From assembly GCA_958450325.1 (NCBI GenBank), contig OY288251.1, positions 66,295,666 to 66,359,665 of the forward strand: a stretch of 64,000 bases of DNA, given 5' to 3'. The notes beneath the pieces are model-generated. The model worked only from the letters and a program-made list of their open reading frames with translations, was not told the DNA's origin and ran no database searches. The position numbers and the translations under genes were made by a program. Shown here one piece after another: positions 46,485 to 58,600 of this stretch (positions within the stretch are counted from its first letter, which is position 1; each line of letters opens with the position of its first letter). The DNA comes from Agrostemma githago. Taxonomy: Eukaryota > Streptophyta > Magnoliopsida > Caryophyllales > Caryophyllaceae.

Positions 46485-49400
46485 ATGATGGGTTTTCAAC
46501 TTGCAAAGTCTACTACTTGTCAAGAATCTCTCAAGGTTATTGAAGCAGATATACAACATGCTAATATGCTGTAAAGTTTCTACCTTTACCAATTTTTACT
46601 GTTTTTTTTTTATCTTCATCATCACTTCATTGATTACATATGTTAAGTTTGTAGGGGTCTTATTATCATCATCATCTGTCTAACTGTCTTGATGTTGATT
46701 CTTGAATTATCCAACTTTGATTTGCTGTTTGGTTGCTTAGGCGTTGTGCTTAGTACTACGAGTATGATTTTGGGGTTTGTGCAGTTCTTCATTTGGAACT
46801 AATTTCATACTGTACTAGTATTTGCTTGATGTTTGATGTTGTTGATTGCGTTTTAAGGTCAATTTGGAGTTATTCGGATGATGATCTTTGACTTTATAAT
46901 TACAAGCAGCAGATGGATATGGTAAACCTTGAATTTCCCCTAATTCATGACTTGAACTGCTAGATGCTCTCAATAATCAATCTCACATGTTTTTTTTATC
47001 TTTATTAATCCATTTTAAAATGAAGGGTTGATGATCCTGATAGCCTTAGACCGCGATGATCCAAAATCAACTTCAATCTTAACAAATAACCGTAGATGTC
47101 TCCCTCTTGAACTTGAAGGTTTGAGGTTCCATGCCCTACCTGTGATGTGATTAAATGCGTGCTTTGTTGGACCAAGCAAAATCTCAACAAATAACAATCG
47201 CACAACAATCATCGTATTATTTTTTTACGGAGTATTTTACTTCATCATCATATCTCCCCTAAAAAAATCAACTTCAACAAAGACCTAGTCTTTAATGTTT
47301 AATTAAATCCTTTCGCTCAAATCATTTTTCCTGGCTCAAGATTCCCATATATTAACGTCTATATATAGTAACAATTAAGGAAAAAATAGACTCTGTACAT
47401 AGATTGGTGTAGTTGTAACTTGTAAGTATTTTTTTGTTAGATATTTAATCATGAAAATGATAACGATAAGCCTTAGTTTGAAGGGGAGCAAGGCTCTTGT
47501 GAGGCGCCCTATTTTTAGTAACCAATTTGTGTTTTCCAAATATATTATGGGCAACAATACCTACTTTTACGAGTTTTCAAGGCTGTAACTTGTAGAGGAG
47601 TCGAAATTTTGAGTAATGGAGAAAGAAAAACAACGCATGAATAAAGATCTAGATTAAAGGTGCACCCAATGCATTTTGGCTAGTGCCTCACCCAAGGCCC
47701 GCTTTTTTAAACTACGCAATGAGCATAATTATTCTTCTCCTCCTCTCATCATCTTCTTGTTCTTGTCCTTCTCGCAAAACCCACCCTTCTCTCCCTTGAC
47801 AAGCCGCTCGTTTAAGTTAGTTGCTCATCGGAAAGCCTCTCATCCATCCGCCACCTTTCATTGGTATTTTATTTGGAAAAAAACAACCACCGCCACCACC
47901 TGTGAGAGGATAGCCTCTCATCGTTAAACTTGCTCTTAGTGATCCAAATCTTTGTCTAACATGCTTGTTGACGTCATCTCATACCCTATGTCAATGCTGG
48001 ACTCTGAGTGATTATAGTCTTACAAGATACAAGTCTTACAACTACTCCATCACTGAAATTGTCTTCTCTTTCCAGGCTGTTTCACGTAGTTTTCTTATGT
48101 CTTTTTTATTAGTATGTCTGTACTCCCTATATCTCTGAGACACCTTTCATTTTCTACTATTTGCTTTTTTTTAGAAACACTTCCCATTTTATTCTTATTT
48201 TTGCATTTTCACCATTTCAGATGTATAGTAGTCTCATATTTCAGAAACAAGTACTTGTATTTTTTTTCGTATAACATGTAATTCTATTCTTTAAATCGTA
48301 ATCTTCATATTGTGACTCTATTTCGGAAATAGAGGGAGCAATATGCGTTTGTTTTCAACTTTGCCCCCTTCTCTCAATATACGTTGATATTGATTTTCGT
48401 GTAAAAAAAGAATGGAAGATTATTATGTGACAGATAGTGTTTTGCTCTTTGAGATGCTTATACAGTTCTTTGATGATGATGGAGGTGATTAAAAACAATC
48501 TTTGATTGGCATATGACCCATTTTTTTATCTCACTTTGGTTTTACGTTGCCACATTGAGTCCTTAACTTATGTTGTGTTATTTGTAGAGCCGCTTCGATT
48601 CCTAGAAACAAGAGTGGTGAATGGCTGCAGATGAAGTTAGTTCATAATCACTTTGCACCACTTATTCTTTATTTACTCCAATGGATTGATTGCTCATGGA
48701 CATGTATTCTTCCAAGCTACTGGAATCTTTTTTATGTAGTTATTTATAAGGTTTGATCTTTTGATCCTCCTTCAATGCATTTCCATGCTCAAGTACAATA
48801 ATTTCGGAACCATCACTTGCCCAAATAACCAAATGATATGTTTTCATGGCTTACAGGTTAAAAAAGATGGCAGGCCTGATATGAGGTCATATGGAAGGAG
48901 AGCCACTGTTCGAGAATTCTATGGTATGCAAATATCTGTGTTCGGTTTTTTTATCGTTATTTTATACACCTGGTTCTGTCTTTTTCCCCTCCTTTGTTAG
49001 TTTGCTCGATTTGTTTTTTCAGAAGTTTGTTTTTTTTTGTTTTGGTGGGGGGGGGGGGGGGGGGGGGACACCAAAGATTACGCTGTTTACAACCTTATAA
49101 TTGCCAATATGGATATGGGCCTCTAGGTATTCTGCAAGGATAAGGAAGGCGTACAAAAAAATGGGTTAGGGTTAGGCTTTCAAGTTTGTGACTAATTCTC
49201 TGTCCAGGGTTAGGCTTTCGAATTGAACACAAGTAATTTGATATTGACTTCTTTACAAGCTAATTCAACCTGAAAGATTCTTGGCAATCTTATTTCTCAT
49301 TTTTGTGCAAGTACTTTGCTGCGCGCCTGAACATCCATCTCATATCAAGACTGTTTTCCTGCCTGCCAGTCTTTAGCTACTTCAACGGATGTATCAACTG

Positions 49401-51469
49401 CCAACATCAAACCTTCACCTATCCCCTTTTTCATTTATAGTTGATTTCACTACAAATATTCTTGTTTTTAGTCATCACCCTTACAACTGACATTTGGATA
49501 GAACATGCCCTCATGAGGTCAGCCACCTATCTTTGAATGTTTTCGACATTCCCACTAATCGGCACATCTTGTGTTTCAATCTTGTGTGACCTCTCTTTGA
49601 GCAGACATGGAGTGGTGGAACCACATTGATTGACATAATGTCGCAAGGTCTTACTTGATTAAGAATGATTAAGCCTTCAGTCGTTTAAAACTTTAGTTAC
49701 AACATGTGAGGTTTTGGAGCTTCTTGCTGAATTCCTAGAGGGATCATGTTGGGGGTTATCAATTTGGGATCCCCCTAAGAAATGATGTCTTCTCCTCTTA
49801 TTTTTTTTCGCCTCAGAAACTAATATCTCACTTTGGTTTGTCCGACAATAATTTTAAGTTGTGCTCTGCAATTTTATTACTTAACCTTGATAAAACTGCT
49901 AATCGGAAAGGCCACTTTCATCGGAAATGGAGGGACTCGTACATTATCTTGCTTGACTAGTCAACCAATCATGGTGCATTGGTGCTACACTCCAAAACCC
50001 GATATAATCATGTTTCGCTGATAGAACAATTTTCTTTTTTGTGCTTGACTTCATGTTGCTCTAGATCAGAATGGTCTTTACTCTTTTGCTAGATACTGAT
50101 TATAGGTGGTTGGCTACTCTCTCAATAACTTGTGCTTTTTCTGTCCATTGTAAGATCTGTTCATATTAGCCGATACAGTTTTACTAAGATGATTTTCTCA
50201 GCTGCAGTTTCCTATTATCAAGCTCAATCTGACTGTAGTCTTGAGGCCTTTCTCGGGATGGCCTTCTTTCTGCCATTGTTGCATAGAAGGAACAGTATTT
50301 GTGTCAGTTTAAATTCTAGAATTACCAGTGATCAGTGATAAAGCTATTAATAAAATAGTAGGAGAGAGGAAAATTGAGTTGCGTAAAACTAATCTAAATC
50401 TTGTGTGTAGAATAAAGACAATAATCTTATGAGGAGATGAGAGTATTGCTTTAGCAACCGCATACTCTTGCACATATTCTGAGTAAGCGTAATGCGCATC
50501 GCATCACATTGTGATTTCATACTTGATTTTGTAGCCGGCCACCTTAACTGCAGTTGCCAGTTTGCTTTGTCGATATCAAACTTTGATACGGAAGTTTCAC
50601 AGAATTCCCATATGCAGTCAAGACTGCATATTCGCACATTTGTGTTGATATTTCTTTTTCTGTAAATTGGCAGCTATTATCTTACCCTATCTGCAGCGTC
50701 TTTGTGGGAATTGCTCAGAGCTAGCTGATGATGCAACTGCAAGTTGTAGCTCTGAATTTGGAGTCCTGATGAGTCTAGAGGAGAGAAAGTCTTCGGAAAT
50801 TGATCTCGAGAGGGAAGACGAGTGTGGAATCTGCTTGGAGCCTTGCACGAAGATGGTTTTACCCAACTGCTGTCACTCAATGTGTATCAATTGCTACCGA
50901 GACTGGTAAGCTCTTCATCTACCTATTTCTTCGTAAGACCTTACTCAGCTATGTTCCCATACAGTTCCATACACATTCCTTTTTTTTCCTTTTATTTTTT
51001 TATTTTTTTTATTTTCCAAGACTTCTTGCTAAGATGAGCAGAACATCAAATGTGCCCTACCCCAGTTCATGATTTTTTTTGCTTTTTAAAAATCTAGTTC
51101 CCAAAGTGGCTCAGAACATCAAGTTGCATTAGTTTTTTGTCTTTCCCAAGGCTTCGTCACAATGGTAAATGTATTGAACTTGCTGGAGCAGAGGGAATTG
51201 TTTGTAATTGAGATAAACTCTCCTGTATGAACTTTCTTCAATATTTTGCATAATGCAGGAACTTGAGATCGGAATCGTGTCCATTTTGCCGGGGAAATAT
51301 AAAGAGAGTGGAGTCAGGCGACCTGTGGGTTCTCACGCGCGGCACGGACGTGGTTGACTCAAAAACAGTTGTGAAGGAGGACATATTGTGCCTTTATCTC
51401 TACATAAATAGCCTGCCTAAAGATGTGCCAGACGCATTGTTTCTAATGTACTACGAGTACCTGATCTAA
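46485..51469 (+). CDS. RING-type E3 ubiquitin ligase, AIRP2-like
   Basis: Five exons: 46485-46570, 48588-48750, 48857-48923, 50674-50905 and 51259-51469, joined in frame to 252 aa. The N-terminal part follows the AIRP2 family: SLKVIEADIQHAN (16-28), LQMKLVHNHFAPL, an LLQWIDCSWTCILPSYWNLF segment, then RRATVREFY. A C3HC4 RING lies at 156-193 (C-x2-C-x11-C-x-H-x2-C-x2-C-x10-C-x2-C; all eight ligands present). The tail has SGDLWVLT and LYLYINSLPKDVPDALFLMY, matching Arabidopsis relatives of AIRP2 such as At3g47160. AIRP2 is a cytosolic E3 ligase that promotes abscisic acid and drought responses; this paralogue's targets are not inferable. Two adjacent start codons exist (46485 and 46488); I took the first. 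Intron 1 (2.0 kb) and intron 3 (1.75 kb) are long. Convergent with the GDSL gene. Confidence 0.93.
49047..49067 (+). repeat. Poly(G) run of 21 bases in intron 3 of the RING gene
   Basis: An uninterrupted G homopolymer preceded by a T-rich tract. It could form G-quadruplex DNA/RNA, and its length is prone to assembly error. Confidence 0.9.
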
Positions 51470-51955
51470 GGAGTAGTCTCAGGGTAATGTGTACAGGGGA
51501 TAAAGAAAAGAGAGCACGAGAGAAGATATGTTTTCCAACATAATGTATATAGGAGTTGGTAAGGCTTCTTCACCCAATTGTATAATAATGTACATGCATT
51601 ATGTTGCTGAAATAGTTAAGTATTGTAATCTCATAAGCTGTTCAGATTGCAAAAAATGGGTTGGGTTTTATTTCAAGTGCCCTTGGTTGTGCTAACTCTT
51701 GGCAAGCTCACTGTGATGCTCTAGTACTATAATGCCAGCATAATGCTGTATTGCTACATGTTAGTTGCATGCAAAATGGTGTTGAGTTAAATCGCATATT
51801 TGAATAACCAGTCTTTGAAATGATCTTCACTTTGTTGTAGTTAGGGACGACATTACAAGAAATGCCATAAACCGATTGTAACAATACAACTCCGTATAAG
51901 ATATCACTGCGAAGTTCCTTCCTTATTACAAATGTCTGTTGATGATTTATTTGTC

Positions 51956-53179
51956 TCATGGTCGGCTCATCTTTTTGGCAATCAAACCTTGAAAAGAAGG
52001 GTAAGAAAAGCCTCCTTGAAGAATCAAGCCTGATATGACCTTATACATCCCCTCAGTCAAATGAACCCCATCCCAATTAACATACTGAGACGGGTTGGAG
52101 CACGCACTAGACCCCTCGGCACCACACGCTGTGAAGAAGTTGTAGTTCAAGTCACCACCGCCGGAGCCACAACAGACCTTGAACACCTCCTTGATCCCAA
52201 ACTTGGAAGGGTTCTCCAAGATGGTCTTGTAGGAGTTGTAGTAGTCGGCGTACACTATGGTTGATGCAGGATATTGTTTTCTTAGGGATTGTATTTCAGC
52301 TTGAAGAAGTGTGTTGTGTGCGGAGCTAAGTGTGTTTTGAGTTTTGACGCATCCCAAGTTGTCTCGATCGTCTGATGGTGCCAGTAACAGTGCTAGTGTC
52401 AGACACCCTGTGGGTGGCAGCCCCTGTACGGCCACATACTTTGCTCCTTTTCTTAGGATTGCCTGTAATCATTGTACATAAATGTTAGTATGCATCATTA
52501 ATTATTATTATTATTGGAAGATGAACGTGAGGCCGTCTCATTATTTGACCTGAAGAAAGCTTGAAACTCTTCGGATGGCAAGACTTTGAACAGTTTTGGG
52601 ATTAACAGAAGAGTCGACGGAGTAAGCATAGTCGTTAGCACCAATCTCTCCCACCCAAACCAAAGCATCATCAAACAATGCATCACACTTGGACTTGGTG
52701 TCAGCCTTGCAGCCTTGATCCTGCAGCATCTTATCGAACCAACGCAGCTGAGTCCCAATGGACTCAGGGGTGGCGTCAAAGGTGAGATTATTCTTGGCGA
52801 AGAAGGAGTGCTCAATGGCAGTGGCACCTGCGACAGCAAAGTTGACCCCGTTGGGACCCCCGTGGGTGGGGGACCTGTAAGGGGGGAGGAAGGGGAGGGA
52901 GAGGTGGTCGGCCACAAAGTCGATCATGAGACGGCCGTCAGAGTAGCGGTTAGTAGGGTGGTGGAAGAAGGTCATGCCGTATGGGAGGGTGGAGACGTAG
53001 TCGAACCCAGAGGGTGCTGTGGTTGAGACTGTGTTGCCTGTGTCAGTGTAGGAGTCCCCGAATGCGTATATTTTGTTGAAGGGTTTTGCAGTTGCAGCTG
53101 AGGGTTTGGAGCTTGTTAATAACAGGAGTAGTAGTATTGGGGTGGTTGTGGTTGAGTAAGATGAGTGATAGTATCTCAT
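51956..53179 (-). CDS. GDSL esterase/lipase, At3g48460-like
   Basis: Two exons on the minus strand, 53179-52550 and 52462-51956, giving 378 aa, the usual size for plant GDSL (SGNH) hydrolases. Residues 14-31 form a Leu-rich secretion signal. Block I is AFGDSYTDTGN with nucleophile Ser43. Block II has Gly118 (NFAVAGATA), block III GANDY with Asn182, and block V WDGVH with Asp341 and His344. The catalytic set is complete, so an active secreted or apoplastic esterase is expected; its substrate is unknown. Phrases such as GEIGANDYAYS and YVAVQGLPPTGC agree with Arabidopsis At3g48460. A TATA box lies 78 nt upstream. It converges with the RING gene (486 bp apart) and lies in the same direction as APE1L 2.5 kb to the right. 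Confidence 0.95.
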
Positions 53180-53256
53180 TTTTCTTTGTTGTTGTTTCAG
53201 AGTGTATGTAGACAGTAGCGAGAGTATTGGGGGTTTAAGGGAGGTTGATGTTGTGA

Positions 53257-53263
53257 ATTTATA
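53257..53263 (-). promoter_or_regulatory. TATA box of the GDSL gene
   Basis: The minus strand reads CCTATAAATTC, 78-84 nt before the ATG, consistent with a TATA box about 30 bp upstream of a short 5' UTR. Confidence 0.6.
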
Positions 53264-53447
53264 GGGGAGGTGATGGATGCTCTAAAATCAATACAACTCC
53301 AAATGTACATATGACTTGTAAAATGATTAGGTAACATTTTTTAGTGTTAAAAGGGGAGTAATAACTAATAATTAGGTAATGTGCATAGGAAGTAGGGACC
53401 AAGGTGGTAACTCCTTTATTGTGATGATTGATAATAGTTGATGAGTA

Positions 53448-53612
53448 AGTCCCCTTGTGACGGGTATATCCGTCACAAAATTATAACTGATTAAATATCA
53501 TTCATTTGGATAAATAATGATAAGTCATTTACTATCCACTTGACACCATACTTTTTATCTTATTTACACTATTTGACCTGTTACAAGTTTGTGTCACAAA
53601 CGAGAATATGTG
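53448..53612. mobile_element. MITE-like inverted repeat
   Basis: Left: CCCCTTGTGACGGGTATATC then CGTCACAA. Right: TTTGTGTCACAAACGAGAAT. The ends pair in part (TTGTGACG against TGTCACAAA), with a TTGTGACGG start common in plant MITEs. It lies 270 bp upstream of the GDSL gene start. Confidence 0.45.
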
Positions 53613-53619
53613 ATAGTTG

Positions 53620-55664
53620 ATGCGGAGCAGTACTTCATTGTTGTTTCATGCTTGAGTTGTGATACACATATTCATCTCACTATTACAAATGGGTTGATTG
53701 GATTCCATTTTAGAATTTTTGATCGATAAGAGAAATATTTTGTTACGGTCTTATGCAGTAGTACATAATATCTACTACTCCCTCATTGTCTCATTTCAAT
53801 TTAATATTTTTCACATATATCATCCAAATGGGACAATCATTTAAAACCGGATTATAAATTGAGTTCATACAAGAGTTAGCTAAGTAATACGGAGTAGAAG
53901 TTTTCTTATCTCACCAATAAGACTAAAAGATTTTACTCTTACTTGCGATGATATTTGATCTAAATTAACGTTGACAAATTCTTGTTTGTGGGTTGTGGCA
54001 GGTCAAATAGTAGCACCTACTGTGGTTAAATAAAGACAAACAATCAATTTGCTAGGCCTAAGTTTATTTTTATCTAACCATGTGCATTATTTGAGCGTCA
54101 TCAATTTATGACGAATATATCCATTATATCACAGAGGAGAGTTACTTAATATGAACGAACTTGAATTTGTGATACCGAATAATAAGGTAAGATGGGCGAA
54201 GTTAGTGGAGACAAGTGGAAAGTGAAAAGATAAGTTGAATTGAAAGTTTAGGTGGGAAATTAATGATGGAGATGGGAGATTGGAGATAGAAGCACGGTAG
54301 TAGTAGTAGTAAATAGGTGTGTGGACATGAATTATATTTGGTGCATGAGAAGTGGTGTGGTAGTTGGTCGGTGAGTAATAATGTTATGCTCCTCCTACAC
54401 CCTACGACACTCCTACTAAATATAAGTTCGTTTATGGCATATGAAATAAATGAAGGGCGGCATTCAGCCCTCGACTGCCCTTCTTTTTTAAGGCCCAAAA
54501 TACTGGGTACAAAATATGTTACTCGATTTTTCATATTGTAATGGCAGCCTATTGCAATACATATTCCTTGTTCACCATGTTTTTCTTAGTGAATCGTATA
54601 TTCAATTTCTGCAGTATGGTTGAGTCTCATATCATCATATTAGTTTCAAAAGTAAGTTCATAACGAGAATGATAGGCAAGTCTGACAGTTGAACTGGTCT
54701 TTGTACATTTGGTAAAGTGAGCCAACCGTATGCCGTATGGGTCTGTAAGTAGCGAAAACTATGATTGTAGCGGTGAAACTACTTCCAGTCTTGTAATCAA
54801 CACATAATTTGTCGAAAAATATTACCTATGTATACTATTCAAGTCGACCGATAAATTAAGAATGTGTATGTTCAGAAAGCCGAAAATCAGTAGAGAGTAG
54901 TATGTAGTGAAATAAAACAAAAAAAAGGGAAGTCTGCCCATGGAAGCAAGGTGACTGAGTCGCTGCCAGTGCCAACCGATTTTGCATGCATTGAATGAGA
55001 GAGTAAATATAGGATGGTGGGAGAAATGCGTACAGAAATGGGGGACAATAACAAAGTAGGATGAATTAATTAATGACAGGATTTATGGAGTACGTGAGGA
55101 ATTACGAGAGATGGCAACATTTCACCAGTCTACCCTGTACCTGTACCTGTACCTGTACCAGTACCAGTACCAGTACCAGTAGTACTGCTACCAACATCTC
55201 TGTTAAATGCTCTAGTCAGTCACTGACTTGTTGATCCAACATCGATTCACTGCTATTTTACTACTACTAGTACTATTCAACTCACTCTCTCACTCTCACC
55301 TACGACTCTACGAGTACTACTGAAAGCCGACACCACCATACACATTTAAGTTGACACGGATGAAAAAGTAACCACTTTATCATAAGAATTTGCGCTATTC
55401 CAGTCAATATCTTTTGTATCTTCATATTTAGAGATTGGTTTCACTTGAAGACCGTGATATGGCAACAGTTAATGCAAGAACTCGGAAATGGCCTCATGAT
55501 GGTCGGAATCTGGAAAATTGTAGACACCCCATCTCTAAGTGAAAGTACACAGTACATCATATGAATAGGTCTAGGCATCTAGAAGTTAAATGACATACAG
55601 TAGCCAATTTGTTTATCAAGGTCTACAGGAATAAAAACGACTGTAGTTACCAGTACTACCTTTG
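53620..55664. other. Intergenic region between GDSL and APE1L
   Basis: A Stowaway-like end (CTACTCCCTCATTGTCTC) lies near 53775. A GTAC hexamer array sits at 55135-55187. Otherwise only short frames with no domain. Confidence 0.4.
55135..55187. repeat. GTAC-containing hexamer array
   Basis: Four CTGTAC units followed by four CAGTAC units and a CAGTAGTAC end, so about nine GTAC cores lie within 50 bp. The two halves are near inverted copies of each other (CTGTAC and GTACAG type). It is 2 kb upstream of the GDSL start and 0.5 kb downstream of the APE1L stop. Confidence 0.9.
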
Positions 55665-58600
55665 CTAGTTGGAAGCTTCCTTCTGAGTTAGATCAGCAGT
55701 AGTTGACGCGAGCTCCAGAGTAACTGGGCAATGATCGCTTCCATAAAACCCTGCAAACACACAAACCCAAAATAAAAACCCTACAAACCCTATTCAGTTC
55801 ATGTCGACAGGATCATTATGTTTTTTCCTTTATCGTGTCAATGCTTCATCACTTGTTTTGTTTAATTTACTATCGTCTGAGGTTTATAAAAAAAAAACAG
55901 CCAAATTATAAGTTTGGATATTTTGACACTCTCGCGCTCTAATAGCAGCGGTAGAAGCAATAGTACTCATCTTTTTAGGATTGTTTCACAAACTCCGCAC
56001 AATTTGTCTCAAGTACTGCAAAAATGAACTCACCTTCTAACTCTATCCCATGCCCATGCATATCGCAAGATATGATCCGGTTCTTGAGCTTTTCTGACAC
56101 TAAAAAGTAATCGATTCTCATTCTCTTGCCTCGGTACCTGCATTATGTTGTTCACATGCAATCAGACACCAGTTTTTCCAATGCGATTAATCATAAAACA
56201 ATAGAAGATATCTATAAGACTACAAATACAAATGCCGCTCTTACTTTCCAATTGGGTTTCCCGACCATGAGAAGCCACATTCCATGTCCTTCTCCTTGTG
56301 CAGATATCTATAAGCATCTATTAGCTTTCCCCTAACATACATAAGATAATTACTTTGATAAGGGAATCAGTAGTAGATTTTAGACACTCAACAAAGCAAA
56401 GAAAAAAAGAAAAGTAGAAGTAGCAACCTACAAGATGGACAAAACATCATGTAACAAACTGAAATCCTTCTATGCTAAAGTCATGTTCACTTAAAAAGAT
56501 TAGCCTAAACAATCCACAAAGCACAGTGAGAAGGGGGCTGTATGCAACCAAGTAATGTACATTTTTGATAACTAAGAGTAAGAGCTATGTCAAGAGTTGC
56601 ATCAATCATTCCTACTCCACAATATACAAAGCACAACCATGCCAGTATGATAAAAATTGAGTTATTCAATCATACTCCAACGCTGAATAATAGTGAACTT
56701 TTGGTGCTTCATCGTTCTCAACATTTGATACAAACGTATTTATGTAATTGTGTAGGTGGTTGAGGGGATAAGTTTCACCTTACTGTTAAGGGAGCAAAAT
56801 GGAGATCAAAATGAGTAAGATTAGCCTAAATCATTGGTAAAGATATAAATAAACACGATAGCAGATATCTAGCTGCACTAGTATTAGGAACTTTACAGAA
56901 TAACTTTGAGCTATGTTACTATTACATCGTGTGGATTATGCCTTCTGATTTGTCCTATACACACACTTTGGTTAGGATCCTCCACCACCCGAACACACAC
57001 TTTGGTTAGGATCCTCCACCATCCGAACACAAGCACACATGCATGCCATGTATTAAACTAAGTATATGCAAAACATTTGTATGAATTCACCCACTCAAAG
57101 TGCTCCTTTTCTTTGGTTAGGATTCTCCTTTTGTTGCTCGATTTGAATGCTATATACAGACAAGTTAATAGGCAAGGTATCGTGAAGTTGTCGCTACGTA
57201 TCAAAACCTAATATACAATCTCCACAGCATTGTTTCTTTCATTTCTTCTAATTAACCGAGTCTCAACAGATCAAGTAATCAATACAAGATAAACAAATAC
57301 ATAGCTTACTCATTCAATATTCCACCGAAACGTTTCCTCTCAGATATTGTGAAGCCCGGCTGCCCGCAATCCTGCCATATCAAGAGGAAAATTCAGGTTA
57401 GACACACTACCATTGTTCGGATACAAAAGTATGAGGGAAATGGGAAATATGGAGAGGGAGGAGATAGGAAATGGAGCCGTGGAGTTTTCCCTCAAAATCA
57501 TTTCTTGATAGAGGGACATAAATTTGCTTGTACGAAGGAGAATGGATATTCTCCATTCCCCTCAAACCCGATTTGTTATCCAAACAAGTGAAGTGGTTCC
57601 CATCCTTTTCCCTCCAAGGAAATGGTAAAAGCATGCATCTGATGCTATCAAGGAGATGAAATAATGGCATGAAAAGTAACAGTCGTGGTCACTTAGCAAA
57701 AGAACACAGTATATGGAGTAGCTCATAACAGAATGTGCAATTTTTGTGTGATTACCTCTTTATTGGGAGGTACATAACCATTCATCTTTGCTGAAGCGAA
57801 AAATTCTGGATGACTTACGTCAATATCTTCATGGCTGCACAAAGCTACTTTAGCATGAAATACATGAAAATGTGAAGGCAATAAGACAATAAGTTGGTTA
57901 ACCTGTGAACAGATTTAGACCTTTCCATTCTATTGTACTTGAGAAATCTTGTTAAAGAGAACACGAACTAGATCATAGTATGACAATAATATTAACACAA
58001 GCTTAGGCACTCTCGGAGCAAGAAGGTTGGCCTTGTGCAACTCCTATGAAGCATCCTCATATAACCTTACAGTTAACTACAGTACAAAATTACGAAAACG
58101 ACTACATTAAATTTGATAATCTTGTATCTTACTCCAAAGATTCTCCTGGCCTTCCCATTATTAAGGTGATCCGTTTGGTAAAATTTACAACAGAAAAGAT
58201 TAAACCTTCAGTGCAAACCAATACAAAAACATTGAATCATGGCATGAAGCAGTTATAAAATCTTCAATACATATGTTGATATGGGCTAGACATTGTACGT
58301 CAAATAAGAAGGAACATTACTTAATCAACCAATACGAAGAAGAGCAAGTACAGTAAGCAGGAGGTACCTCACATTCAAATCACCACACCAGATGAGTGGC
58401 TTATTAGATAACTTAAAGACAAGTTCTAAGATCTTCTTATCCCATTTTCTTCTCCTTATGAATGAGGACTCTTCCTCTTTCCAACCATTGTTAGGCACAT
58501 ACGTATTCAGAAAGTGGAATGATTCAAATTCAGCCAATATCAAGCGACCATCAGGCTCATGCTTCTTTGCTACACAAAACAAACACTTCAATTTGCCTGT

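Noticed and set aside
52586..53026. 146-aa plus-strand frame opposite the GDSL gene
   Set aside because: Antisense shadow of a coding exon with complete GDSL motifs on the other strand.
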